A stretch of DNA of 64,000 nt. Origin: Streptomyces agglomeratus (GTDB lineage Bacteria > Actinomycetota > Actinomycetes > Streptomycetales > Streptomycetaceae). A program made the position numbers and the translations under genes. The notes below the pieces were generated by a model. The model worked only from the letters and a program-made list of their open reading frames with translations, had not been told where the DNA came from and did not search any database. How positions within the stretch are numbered: position 1 is the stretch's first letter; each line of letters opens with the position of its first letter. Below, one piece after another: positions 28,939-36,829 of the stretch. The stretch is taken from NCBI RefSeq assembly GCF_001746415.1, contig NZ_MEHJ01000001.1, forward strand, positions 2,439,001 through 2,503,000, read 5' to 3'.

Positions 28939-30177
28939 CTAGTCTGACGCTCGGGCCGTGTCAGGGCCGTCGGCGGCCCGAGTTTGGTGAGCGAAGACCC
29001 CATCAACGGCTGCCCGCGTCCGGGTCTCGCTGCTCGGCATCAGGTGCGTGTACGTCCGGAGGGTGTAGCCCGGATCGTGGTGTCCCAGGTATTCGCTCAG
29101 TGCCTTGATGCTCTCCCCCGCGTCCAGGAGGACCGAGGCGTAGAAGTGCCGCAGCGCGTGCATGCCGTTCTCGCGTCCGGTCGTTATGCCGGCCGAACGC
29201 AGGGCGGGACGCCAGACGCGATCGTTGAAGCGGTTCCGGTTCAGCGCCAGCCCTTCAGCGCTGACGAAGATGAGCGTTGCCGTCACCGGCGGCCCGTCCA
29301 CGGTCTTCCACGGCAGCGTGACCTCAGTGGGCTGGTGCCGAGTGATGTGAGCCGCAAGCGCGAAGGCCACCGACTCGGGAAGCGGTACGTCACGCTCCTT
29401 GCCACCCTTGGGCGGGGCGAAGACCGCGCGACTGCCGAGCAGCTTGACTTGCCGAACGGCGTGCACGACGCCACCGAGGAAGTCGACATCTTCGACAGCG
29501 AGCCCGAAGACTTCCCCCTGTCGCAGCCCACATCCGGCGGCAACCTCGATCATCTCGCAGTAGCGGTCGGGGAGCTCCGAGCGAACGCTCATCACGCGTT
29601 CGTACGTCCAAGGCTTGGTCTTACGAGGGTCCAGCCGAGGAGCCTTGACCGAGCGGGCACGGCACGGGTTGTCCTTGATTAAGCGGTCTTCCGCAGCAGC
29701 GGTGAAGACGGTCGAAACGTGCGCGAAGATCACACGCCGGTAGCCAGCCGAGAGTCCGGCGTCCTCCATCTGCCGCATCCAGAGCCGCAGGTGCGAGGGC
29801 TGGATAGCCCCCATGGTGCGCGAGCCCAAGTAAGGGACAGCGTGCAGGCGAAGCCGCATATCGACGGCGGCCCGCGTCGCCGGGTCCGTGGTCTGTGTCT
29901 TCAGCCAGCCCGCCACGTACTGCCGAAACGTGACCTTTCCCGCCTGCGGATCGATGTAGTCGCCCCGCGTCATGTCGGCTTCGATGGTGGCTAGCCAGGC
30001 ATCCGCCTTGCGCTTCTGCTTGTCAGGGAATGCCTTGCTCTTCTCCGTGCCATCCGGAGCGACGTACCGGGCGCGGTAGCGCAGGCCGACGCCGAAGCGG
30101 TCGGTCTTGACTCTGGCGGGCTTGCCGTCCGGCCCCGGCTCGCTCTTGTACCAGCGGTCTTGAACGTGTCCAGCCAT
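28939..30177 (-). CDS. int: Tyrosine site-specific integrase
   Basis: 412 residues. An N-terminal SAM-like arm/core-binding domain (FRQYVAGWLKTQTTDPAT) is followed by the catalytic domain with GCGLRQGEVFGL (catalytic Arg), HALRHFYASVLLDAG (His-x-x-Arg), YLGHHDPG (His) and TLRTYTHLM with the tyrosine nucleophile. It catalyses integration and excision at att. ATG at 30177 overlaps the xis stop by one base. The gene ends 20 bases from the attL repeat, the usual int-att arrangement. Confidence 0.96.
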   Translation of the reverse strand: MAGHVQDRWYKSEPGPDGKPARVKTDRFGVGLRYRARYVAPDGTEKSKAFPDKQKRKADAWLATIEADMTRGDYIDPQAGKVTFRQYVAGWLKTQTTDPATRAAVDMRLRLHAVPYLGSRTMGAIQPSHLRLWMRQMEDAGLSAGYRRVIFAHVSTVFTAAAEDRLIKDNPCRARSVKAPRLDPRKTKPWTYERVMSVRSELPDRYCEMIEVAAGCGLRQGEVFGLAVEDVDFLGGVVHAVRQVKLLGSRAVFAPPKGGKERDVPLPESVAFALAAHITRHQPTEVTLPWKTVDGPPVTATLIFVSAEGLALNRNRFNDRVWRPALRSAGITTGRENGMHALRHFYASVLLDAGESIKALSEYLGHHDPGYTLRTYTHLMPSSETRTRAAVDGVFAHQTRAADGPDTARASD

Positions 30178-30371
30178 CAGGCAGCCTCTTCCATGAGGGT
30201 GGAGACCCAGGCGCGTACGTCTTCCGGGTCGTAGCGGAGGTGTCGGCCGACACGGAAGCCGCGGGGCCCGGTGTCCTTCCGGCGCCACTGGTAGACCGTC
30301 TCGACAGGGACGCCGAGGAGGTCGGCCAGGTCGAGCGGTGTCAGGTAGCGATCGGGAAGCGGTCGCTTCAT
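30177..30371 (-). CDS. xis: Excisionase, MerR-like helix-turn-helix
   Basis: 64 residues. RYLTPLDLADLLGVPVETVYQWRRKDTGPRGFRVGRHLRYDPEDVRAW is the winged helix shared by AICE excisionases (quoted here as consecutive segments: LTPLDLADLLGVP, ETVYQWRRK, GFRVGRHLRY). It directs the integrase toward excision. The ATG overlaps the rep stop codon (ATGA) and its own stop overlaps the int start, so rep-xis-int are coupled. Confidence 0.93.
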   Translation of the reverse strand: MKRPLPDRYLTPLDLADLLGVPVETVYQWRRKDTGPRGFRVGRHLRYDPEDVRAWVSTLMEEAA

Positions 30372-31846
30372 GCCCACGCCTCCACGTCGGAAGCAGGCAT
30401 GGTCGCGAGTGCTTCGCGGGCGGTTTCGCGGTTGAGCTGTAGGTCCCGGGCGATCGAAGCGGCGAGGGCGGATTCGCCGGGGGTGTGGCCGTGGCCGGCG
30501 TACTGCCAGTCGGCGAGGACGAGTACGGTGTCCGGCTCGCGGTCGTCGAGTCCGAGTGCTTCGCGTTCTTGGGCGGCGCGGTAGTCGGCGCGGATCTGGC
30601 GCAGGGCGCCGAGGGTGGTGGAGTAGCGGCGGGACTTGGACGAAAAGTGACCGCGAAAGCCGAGCATGTGGGCCCAACGGGTGAGGGCGCGGTCTGGGTA
30701 GAGGGGTTGCAACGCGGCGCAGGCCCCCATGAGGCGGCGGGCGTGCTCCGTGATGGGTAACTGGGCGAGGTCCTCGCCGAGGCCGGATCCGTGGCAGCGG
30801 GCGCAGCGGCTCAGTGCGGAGCCGGGGCGGTTGTAGCGGTCGGAGAGGCCAGTTCCGCGGCATTTGCGGCAGTGCACGGCCGTGTCGGTCGCCCCGGTGT
30901 TCTCGGCTGCCTTGGTCGCGTACTTGGCGACGTAGGAGGCAACGGCCTGCTCGGTGATGTCAGCTCCGTCGTCGAAGGCGCGGATGGGGCGAACGTCGAG
31001 TTGGGTGCCCCAGCGAAAAGGCCGGCGCGGCTGCCCGTCGGCGGCGGGCACGGTCACCGTCGTGTACGCGTGGACGGCGGCAGCGCGTATCGCGTCGGTC
31101 AGCAGGGTCACGGAGGCCCACGAGGGCGGGGCACTCTCGGGTCCGTCGGGTCCGTCGAGACGGATCACGGCATGGAAGTGGATCGCTCCGCGCTTCTGGA
31201 ATTCGGCGACTTTGCCGTACGAGACGCGCGCGGCTTCCGTCAGCTCGCGTTGGGTGAGTCCGGCGCGGGTGGCGATCTCCCGGCGGAGCCGGGTGGTGAA
31301 GCGCTGCCAGAGTTCTCCGGCGTGGTTGTTGAAGAGCACCGTGCCCGCGTAGTCGTAGGTTGCCGGGTCGAGGGCTGTGCCGAGGATCGGGTCATCGTCC
31401 GGGTGGTTGGTGCCGCAGCGGCAGCGGCCGTTGGAGGGCTGGTTGTGGACGGGTCCGAAGGAGGGGGCGGTGAGGGTGGTGAAGACCCGGGGGTGTTCGC
31501 GCACGGTCGCGGGAATGTCCTTGGTGTCGTCTCCGGCGAGTCCGGCGCGGATCAGGTGGTAGGTGTCTCCGGCGTAGGTCCAGGCGCAGGCCGGGCAGCG
31601 TGAGGCGCGCCGGTTGCCGCAGGCGACCCGTAGCCGTCCGCCGGGCTCGTGCTCGGTCGTGTAGTGGCGGAGGGTCTCGCCGGTGGTCTTGTCCTTGGCG
31701 AGGGTCCAGCCGGTGAGGTGGATGGGGTTGGCGCAGCCGCCGGTGCGGCGGATCTGGTCTTGCCAGCGGTCGAAGCCGGGGGACCCGGCCACCTTGAGGA
31801 TGTCCCCCAGGGTGGCCGGGTCCAGACCGGTGAGGGTCTCGGTCAT
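30368..31846 (-). CDS. repSA: RepSA-like replication initiator
   Basis: 492 residues. AICE replication initiator of the rolling-circle type. An HUH motif is visible in KRGAIHFHAVIRLDG, and VASYVAKYATKA carries the candidate nicking tyrosines. A zinc-ribbon-like pair CRKCRGTG and CARCHGSG lies between, and an N-terminal CGNRRASRCPACAWTYAGD cluster suggests another metal site. The start MTETLTGLDPATL at 31846 overlaps the stop of the preceding small gene (ATGA). Expected to nick the double-strand origin after excision. Confidence 0.9.
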   Translation of the reverse strand: MTETLTGLDPATLGDILKVAGSPGFDRWQDQIRRTGGCANPIHLTGWTLAKDKTTGETLRHYTTEHEPGGRLRVACGNRRASRCPACAWTYAGDTYHLIRAGLAGDDTKDIPATVREHPRVFTTLTAPSFGPVHNQPSNGRCRCGTNHPDDDPILGTALDPATYDYAGTVLFNNHAGELWQRFTTRLRREIATRAGLTQRELTEAARVSYGKVAEFQKRGAIHFHAVIRLDGPDGPESAPPSWASVTLLTDAIRAAAVHAYTTVTVPAADGQPRRPFRWGTQLDVRPIRAFDDGADITEQAVASYVAKYATKAAENTGATDTAVHCRKCRGTGLSDRYNRPGSALSRCARCHGSGLGEDLAQLPITEHARRLMGACAALQPLYPDRALTRWAHMLGFRGHFSSKSRRYSTTLGALRQIRADYRAAQEREALGLDDREPDTVLVLADWQYAGHGHTPGESALAASIARDLQLNRETAREALATMPASDVEAWA

Positions 31847-32031
31847 GCGCGGCTTCCGGCCGTCGCGCGGGAGGAGGCGGGGCGGGTGCCGGTGCCGTGG
31901 CAGGTCGGGCAGTGCGCGGTGATGGTGCGCCGGTTGCCGGTGCGGTCGCGTCCGCCGAGGGTGATGGCGGCGGAGGCGAACCCGTCGCAGTCCGGGCAGA
32001 TGCGGGCCGTGGTGGTCGGGCGGTGGGCCAT
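31843..32031 (-). CDS. Small zinc-ribbon protein of the element
   Basis: 62 residues. Two cysteine knuckles, CPDCDGFA and CPTCHGTG, resemble half of a DnaJ-type zinc ribbon and match the ones in Rep. The ATG at 32031 follows GGAAGGAACC in its leader, and the stop overlaps the rep start. Function unknown; such small genes precede rep in AICEs. Confidence 0.75.
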   Translation of the reverse strand: MAHRPTTTARICPDCDGFASAAITLGGRDRTGNRRTITAHCPTCHGTGTRPASSRATAGSRA

Positions 32032-32123
32032 GATGGGTGGTTCCTTCCGGATCAGTGGTTCGGGCAGGGGCACGGCTCCCGGGGCGGACGAAACTTGGCG
32101 GTAGAGGCCGCCCCGGGGGCCGG

Positions 32124-32429
32124 TCAGCGGTGCAGGTGGCTGGAGTGCAGGAGCGAGCGCAGGACGACGGCGCAGACCGCGACGGACACGGCGGTGATGG
32201 CGACTGCGAGGAGCATGGAGACCAGCACGGCGCCGACGACGAGCACGGCCGTGAGGCCACCGCCGACGAGGGCGACCAGCGCGCCGGGGGTGAGCTGTAC
32301 TGCCGGAGCCGGGCGGGTGGGCACCGGGGCCGGGGCGGGCACCGTGTGCTGCACGGGGGCCGAGGCCGGGGCGGCGGGTGCACGGGGCGCGGTGTAGGTG
32401 TCGGGGGCCGGGTACTTGGGCTTGAACAT
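32124..32429 (-). CDS. Membrane protein, Spd (spread)-like
   Basis: 101 residues. A Pro/Ala-rich N-terminal half (APRAPAAPASAPVQ) is followed by a long hydrophobic stretch (about residues 47-92) forming two membrane helices. ATG at 32429 follows AAAGGAGC. Small membrane proteins at this place in AICEs are spread proteins helping distribution of the element along recipient mycelium; that role is inferred from position. Confidence 0.75.
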   Translation of the reverse strand: MFKPKYPAPDTYTAPRAPAAPASAPVQHTVPAPAPVPTRPAPAVQLTPGALVALVGGGLTAVLVVGAVLVSMLLAVAITAVSVAVCAVVLRSLLHSSHLHR

Positions 32430-32451
32430 CGGTGGTGCTCCTTTCAGCGGG

Positions 32452-32607
32452 TTACTTGATGGCGGTGTCGATGACGGGGGCGAGCAGGCTGTCGGCGAGG
32501 AGGTAGCCGCCGAGCAAGAGCACGACCACGAGCCACAGCGGCGGGCGGATGAGCTTGATGCCGAGGTAGCCGACGGCGATCAGGGCGATCCAGAGCGGGA
32601 CGTCCAT
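32452..32607 (-). CDS. Small membrane protein, Spd-like
   Basis: 51 residues, almost entirely hydrophobic: MDVPLWIALIAVGYLGIKL then PPLWLVVVLLLGGYLLADSL, two membrane helices. ATG at 32607 overlaps the upstream stop by one base (TGATG), so it is coupled to the transfer protein gene. Inferred spread function from context. Confidence 0.75.
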   Translation of the reverse strand: MDVPLWIALIAVGYLGIKLIRPPLWLVVVLLLGGYLLADSLLAPVIDTAIK

Positions 32608-32798
32608 CAGCGGACCCGGCAGCGGTGGGTGCGGGCGGCGAGCTGGGCGGCGGACTGGCTGGAGAAGTCGGCGGACCAGCCGCAGCGGTCGGAGGTGCAG
32701 ACGGCGGCGTGCTTGGTGCGGCCGTTGCGGTCGCGGTGCGTGCCGATCTGCACCGGCCCGATCCGCATCACGGAGTGAAAGAAGTCGCGAGAAGGCAT
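32607..32798 (-). CDS. Mobile element transfer protein
   Basis: 63 residues. FFHSVMRIGPVQIGTHRD and HAAVCTSDRCGWSADFSS, then AARTHRCRVR: a Cys/His pattern consistent with a small zinc-binding protein typical of AICE transfer regions, where such proteins are annotated as mobile element transfer proteins. ATG at 32798; a later ATG at 32768 is possible. Confidence 0.8.
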   Translation of the reverse strand: MPSRDFFHSVMRIGPVQIGTHRDRNGRTKHAAVCTSDRCGWSADFSSQSAAQLAARTHRCRVR

Positions 32799-32803
32799 GG
32801 AGA

Positions 32804-32986
32804 TCAGTTCTCCGTTCGCAGGCTGGGGCCGGGGTGGTCACTGAGGATGCGGGCCGCCTCAGCCGGGTCGGCGGTGCGGTCGGCGGCTTCCTCGGCGAGT
32901 AGGCGGGCCAGGGTCGGGCGGCCGGTGTCGGCCATCTCGCGGGCAGCGGCGAGGTATTCGTCTCGGGTCGGGTCACTTCCACGCAT
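32804..32986 (-). CDS. Small hypothetical protein of the element
   Basis: 60 residues, acidic and helical (EYLAAAREMADTGRPTLARL, ADPAEAARILSD). ATG at 32986 follows AAAGGAC at good spacing. No recognised domain. Part of the tightly packed transfer array. Confidence 0.65.
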   Translation of the reverse strand: MRGSDPTRDEYLAAAREMADTGRPTLARLLAEEAADRTADPAEAARILSDHPGPSLRTEN

Positions 32987-33001
32987 CGGTGATCAGTCCT
33001 T

Positions 33002-33637
33002 TCAGGCGAGTTGGGCGGCGATGGCGTCGGCCATCGGCGCGGGGACACCGAGGCGGGCGCGCAGGGTGTCGGGGTCGATCTCGGAGCCTGTGCGGGTGCG
33101 GTGGTCGTCGGCGACCTTGCGGGCGTGCTCCACCAGCGCGGGCGGAACCGAAGGAACCGAGGGCGGTGCAAGCAGGGCGGGGGCCGCTTCCGGGGCCGGA
33201 GGCTGATCACGTTCGACCAGCTCAAGGCCGAGGTCATCGGCCGGGACCGAATCGGCCGGCGCTGCCGGGGCCGGGGTGGGTGTGTGGGCGAGGAGGGTGC
33301 CGCCGAGGAATGCGAGGGCGGGCCATCCGGCGACGCTGAAGCGCAGCCAGGCCGGGGGGTTGGCCAGGTCGAGGAATCCGGCGGTGGCGACGTTCGCGCC
33401 GAGCGAGGCGACCAGAGCGATCAGGAACCAGCACCACGCCAGACGGGACCGGCCACCACCACGAAGCCGTCGCCAGGCCGCGACCAAGAGCAGGTCCACG
33501 CTGATCGGGTAGGCCCACGCCTTCCAGCCGGTCTGCCCTGCGGCGGCGGCCAGGTCGTGCAGGTGAGCGAAGGACAGAGCCCCGGCAATGACGGCTTGTA
33601 CGAGGACAGCGTCGGGGCGAATCGAGGGACGGAACAT
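33002..33637 (-). CDS. DUF2637-type membrane protein (SpdB3-like)
   Basis: 211 residues. Four hydrophobic segments in the first 110 residues (VLVQAVIAGALSFAHLHDLA, AYPISVDLLLVAAW, WCWFLIALVASLGANVATAG, GWPALAFLGGTLLA), then a Pro/Ala linker and a C-terminal helical piece PDTLRARLGVPAPMADAIAA that resembles a helix-turn-helix. DUF2637 proteins with this layout are common in AICE spread regions. The start at 33637 has GAAGGAGG. Confidence 0.85.
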   Translation of the reverse strand: MFRPSIRPDAVLVQAVIAGALSFAHLHDLAAAAGQTGWKAWAYPISVDLLLVAAWRRLRGGGRSRLAWCWFLIALVASLGANVATAGFLDLANPPAWLRFSVAGWPALAFLGGTLLAHTPTPAPAAPADSVPADDLGLELVERDQPPAPEAAPALLAPPSVPSVPPALVEHARKVADDHRTRTGSEIDPDTLRARLGVPAPMADAIAAQLA

Positions 33638-33654
33638 CGAGTCCTCCTTCCTGG

Positions 33655-33831
33655 TCACTGGTCGTCCGGTCCGTCGGCGGCACGCGGGCCGAGGCAGAGG
33701 AGCAGTTCGGCGCGCTGCGTTTCGTCCGCCGCCTGGTAGGCAGAGCGGGCGACGCGGAGAGCCGTGGTGCGGTCGTCTGCGTCGATGGCTTGGAGGACTT
33801 CGCGGACCGTGCTTTCGCTCTCGGCTCGCAT
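33655..33831 (-). CDS. Small helical protein (58 residues)
   Basis: Reads MRAESESTVREVLQAIDADD, then TTALRVARSAYQAADET and a Gly/Pro tail. ATG at 33831 has AAAGGT seven bases upstream, and it fills the gap between two element genes on the same strand. No known domain. Confidence 0.65.
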   Translation of the reverse strand: MRAESESTVREVLQAIDADDRTTALRVARSAYQAADETQRAELLLCLGPRAADGPDDQ

Positions 33832-33900
33832 GGAGGGTGACCTTTCGCGAGGCGGGTCCCGGGCGGGGAAGGTTCTTCGGCCGCCCGGTCCCGGCGGTGA

Positions 33901-34086
33901 TCAGTTGGTGGGGGCGTGGCCGGTGCCGATGCAGGCCAGGCACAAGGCGGACTGCCGATCTTCGGTGTCGCGGTGCTTGCGGGCGGAGCCGACGCGGACG
34001 GTTTCGGTGATCTCGCCTGTGCCCTTGCAGTCCGTGCACTTCTTCGCCGGGCGCTTGCGGGCGGTGGTGGTCTTGCGTGCGGTCAT
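33901..34086 (-). CDS. Small zinc-ribbon protein of the element
   Basis: 61 residues, basic N-terminus (TARKTTTARKRPAKK) then CTDCKGTG and CLACIGTG, a two-knuckle DnaJ-like zinc ribbon. ATG at 34086 follows GGAAGGAGC. A second protein of this kind lies before rep, and Rep itself carries the same motif. Confidence 0.75.
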   Translation of the reverse strand: MTARKTTTARKRPAKKCTDCKGTGEITETVRVGSARKHRDTEDRQSALCLACIGTGHAPTN

Positions 34087-34171
34087 GGGTGGTGCTCCTT
34101 CCGGGATCAGGCATGGAGCGGGTAGGGACCTGGCGTGATGGGGTCACGCCGACCGATAAAGCGGGGGTTGA

Positions 34172-35527
34172 TCAGGCTGTAGCCGGGGTCGTCTCGATGG
34201 CCGGGGTGGGGGTCAGGGCCAAGTGCGGGAGCACGGGCCTGAAGGCCGCGAGTTCGGGCACGTCCGGGGTGCGGTCGGCGTGCCGGTTGCAGGCGTTGAC
34301 GGCCTGGCGCAGCGTGGTGTGCGGTGCGCGGATGCGGGCCCATCCGCCGGTGGAGTCGCCGGTGACGGCGAGGCCGGGGGCGTCGGTGGGGATCTGGATC
34401 GCGGCGAGTACGGCGTCCGGGGAGATGTCGCCGAAGGCCATGTTGGCCGAGGTCTCGTCGTTGACGCGGTGGGCGGTGCGGTCGGTGAGCTGGGCGCGGA
34501 GCATGGTGATGCCCTTGCCGAGTTCGGAGCCGAAGCGCTGTCCGCAGATCTCCAGATGGATGCCGGCCGCGCGTCCGAGCTGGGCGAGGCGAACCAGGGA
34601 GGTGATGATCCGGTCCCTGCGCTTCTCCTCCTCCTTGGACGCGAACAGGGCCAGCTCGGCGACCTCATCGACGAGGACGACGATCGGGGTGGGGCGTAGG
34701 TGGTCGGGAAGGTCCCAGATCTCGGCGGCGATCTCCGCATCCGGCACGTCCGAGGTGATGCGCTGCTCGGCCCGTATGAGTTGGTAGACGCTCTCCATGC
34801 GGGTCACCAGGGCATCGAGGAGTGCGGCGGCGGTGTCGGGGTTGTCGGCGAGCGCGGTGAACCGGCGGGCCAGTGGGAACAGCTCCACACCCTGCTTGCA
34901 GTCGATGCCGACCAGGGCGACATCCTGTGCGGCGAGTTCGGCGACCAGGTTGCGTTGGTAGACCGACTTGCCCGACATGGTGGCGCCAAGGGTCAGGGCG
35001 TGTGGCATCTGCCGGTAGTCGCGGTAGTGCACGGCCCCGTCCTCCCGCAGCGCCACCGGGACCCGCATCGGGGCACGGTCGACCTTGACGGGCATCTGCA
35101 CCCGCTTGAGGACGTCGTAGCCGGTCATCCGCAACTCGACGATTCCGGAGCGCAGTTCGCGGGAGGTGACGCCGTACATGGCGAACGAGTGGCGTAGCCG
35201 GTCCGTGGCCGCAGCCACATCGAACGCGTCCTGACCGGGGCGAAGCTTGATCCGCAGGACCAGGCCGGTGCGTGTGGGGCGAAGCCGCAGGATCTGCGGC
35301 GGGCGACTTTCGGGTGCCGGGCGGTGGGTTGCCCGGGCCAGGTGGAGACGCCAGCGTGAGGGCGGGACAGTCAGTCCGCAGGCGTCCATGACCGAGGCGT
35401 AGCGGACCAGGACCCGCAGCGCGGCGAAGGTGACCCCGAAGGTCAGCCAGTACCAGGCCGGGCGCTGCCACCGCAGGAGACCCGCAGCGACAACGACCAG
35501 CAGCAGTAACGCAGTCAGCCACGACAT
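34172..35527 (-). CDS. traSA: FtsK/SpoIIIE-type DNA translocase, TraSA-like
   Basis: 451 residues. Two N-terminal membrane segments (about 3-19 and 26-41), then an FtsK-like ATPase with Walker A GATMSGKS (181-188), TPIVVLVDEVAELALFA (Walker B) and ICGQRFGSELGKGI. This is the single protein that moves double-stranded DNA between mycelia in AICE conjugation. ATG at 35527 lies just after the stop of the upstream gene; a TTG two codons earlier is possible. Confidence 0.93.
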   Translation of the reverse strand: MSWLTALLLLVVVAAGLLRWQRPAWYWLTFGVTFAALRVLVRYASVMDACGLTVPPSRWRLHLARATHRPAPESRPPQILRLRPTRTGLVLRIKLRPGQDAFDVAAATDRLRHSFAMYGVTSRELRSGIVELRMTGYDVLKRVQMPVKVDRAPMRVPVALREDGAVHYRDYRQMPHALTLGATMSGKSVYQRNLVAELAAQDVALVGIDCKQGVELFPLARRFTALADNPDTAAALLDALVTRMESVYQLIRAEQRITSDVPDAEIAAEIWDLPDHLRPTPIVVLVDEVAELALFASKEEEKRRDRIITSLVRLAQLGRAAGIHLEICGQRFGSELGKGITMLRAQLTDRTAHRVNDETSANMAFGDISPDAVLAAIQIPTDAPGLAVTGDSTGGWARIRAPHTTLRQAVNACNRHADRTPDVPELAAFRPVLPHLALTPTPAIETTPATA

Positions 35528-35529
35528 GA

Positions 35530-35874
35530 TCAAGCAGCCTTCGACTTCGAAGCGCCCTCAGCCAGCGACGTGACGGCGACGGCGCGGAACGCGATCCCGT
35601 GACGACCGTCTCGTTCCCACGGGCGGGCCGTCAGGCCGGTCAGCGCGACCGGGCTACCCATGACCAACTCACCGGTGACGCCCGGCTGAGGAACCGTGAC
35701 GGCCAGGACCTCAGCCTCACCGTTGGCGGCGAACAGCACGCCCACCGTCATCAACTGGGCACCGGTCTCGACATCCAGGGCGAGCTCACCGGTGCGACGG
35801 TCTTTGACCTTGGGCTGCGGCGGCTGGGCCACCATCACCATGGCGGCGGAAGTGTCGACGGGAATCTGACGCAT
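35530..35874 (-). CDS. SCO3933-family regulatory-like protein
   Basis: 114 residues, beta-rich: KVKDRRTGELALDVETGAQL, TVGVLFAANGEAEVLAVTVP and VALTGLTARPWERDG, an OB-fold-like pattern. It is the gene regularly found between the korSA and tra genes of AICEs, annotated as SCO3933-family regulatory protein. Directly downstream of two operator-like palindromes and two bases from tra, so it probably leads the transfer operon. Confidence 0.8.
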   Translation of the reverse strand: MRQIPVDTSAAMVMVAQPPQPKVKDRRTGELALDVETGAQLMTVGVLFAANGEAEVLAVTVPQPGVTGELVMGSPVALTGLTARPWERDGRHGIAFRAVAVTSLAEGASKSKAA

Positions 35875-35881
35875 CTAGATC

Positions 35882-35961
35882 ACTCCTGTAGAGGGGTTGG
35901 ACTCCGCCACTCATGTACATGAGTGACATTGAGAAGAGTGCCTGACTCCTATACATGAGTC
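35882..35961. promoter_or_regulatory. KorSA-type operators in front of the transfer operon
   Basis: A perfect palindrome ACTCATGTACATGAGT lies at 35909-35924 (18 bp with flanking C/G). A second site, GACTCCTATACATGAGTC, is at 35944-35961. A weaker half-like copy ACTCCTGTAGAG begins at 35882. They sit between korSA stop and the 114-residue gene start, where a repressor would shut the transfer operon. Confidence 0.75.
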
Positions 35962-36012
35962 AACCCGCTGCGAAGAAGAAATCGCGGCGGGTTGAGGGGA
36001 GTTGAGCGAGCG

Positions 36013-36792
36013 TCAGTCGGCAGCAGGGATGCGGTAGCTGAAAACGAACTGGTCAGCAGCCATGAGCGTGTCGCACACCTCCACTACGCGACCGGCGTCG
36101 GTGACCGCGTCACGGATCAGGTGAACGACGGGTGCGCCGGGGCTCAGCGCCAGTTCGGATGCCTCAGCCTTGGCGGCCGGGCGCGCTTGCAGCGTCTCAA
36201 CGAACTCGGCGAAGGTGTGGCCGTCGTCCTCCAGCCGGGCGTAGATTCCGCCGGGGCCAGGGTTCTCGGCGAACAGTTCGGGGATGTCCTTGACCACGTC
36301 CCAGGGCAGGTACGAGGTGGCCGTCTCCACCGGGACACCGTTACGGAAGTAGAGCCGCCGCCGGGCGAGGACCTGAGTGCCGGCCGGAATCCCGAGCCGT
36401 TCGCCGATCTCCTCCGGGGCCTCCATTGGGCCGATGTAGAGGACGCTCACCTTGGCCGTGGCTCCGGACTGCGCAGACTCGGCGAGGTACGCGGCCTTCC
36501 CGCCCCGGCGATGCGATGCCCGGAAGCGGTCCGAGGAGCGCAGCCGCACGGGCGGGCGGTCCTTCACGATCGAGCCCTTGCCGTGGCGGGTGTCCACCAG
36601 GCCGCTCGCCCGGACTTCCACCATTGCCTTGCGGATCGTTCCGCCGGAGACGCCGTAGCGCTCAACGAGCTCCGACTCACTCGGCACCATGTCACCAGGC
36701 TTGAGGACACCCGCCCGGATCTGTTGAATGATCTCTTCGGCGATCTGAACGTATCGAGGTACGGCCCTGCCACCTCCTACCGCTGTTCCCAT
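36013..36792 (-). CDS. korSA: GntR-family (HutC-type) regulator, KorSA-like
   Basis: 259 residues. An N-terminal winged helix (YVQIAEEIIQQIRAGVL, PSESELVERYGVSGGTIRKA) is followed by a UTRA ligand-binding domain (VLARRRLYFRNGVPVETATS, VVHLIRDAVTDAGRVVE). In pSAM2 the GntR protein KorSA represses transfer. ATG at 36792 follows AAGGA. It is flanked on both sides by the same operator-like sequence, so it probably autoregulates. Confidence 0.88.
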   Translation of the reverse strand: MGTAVGGGRAVPRYVQIAEEIIQQIRAGVLKPGDMVPSESELVERYGVSGGTIRKAMVEVRASGLVDTRHGKGSIVKDRPPVRLRSSDRFRASHRRGGKAAYLAESAQSGATAKVSVLYIGPMEAPEEIGERLGIPAGTQVLARRRLYFRNGVPVETATSYLPWDVVKDIPELFAENPGPGGIYARLEDDGHTFAEFVETLQARPAAKAEASELALSPGAPVVHLIRDAVTDAGRVVEVCDTLMAADQFVFSYRIPAAD

Positions 36793-36812
36793 AGTCCTTC
36801 TCACTCTCCTAT

Positions 36813-36829
36813 GCTCCTGTATATGAGTA
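36813..36829. promoter_or_regulatory. KorSA-type operator over the Nudix gene start
   Basis: CTCCTGTATATGAGT repeats the pattern of the two operators at 35909 and 35944. Its ATGAGT is the first two codons of the Nudix gene, so a bound repressor would cover the start of that gene and sit next to the korSA start (36792). Confidence 0.65.
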
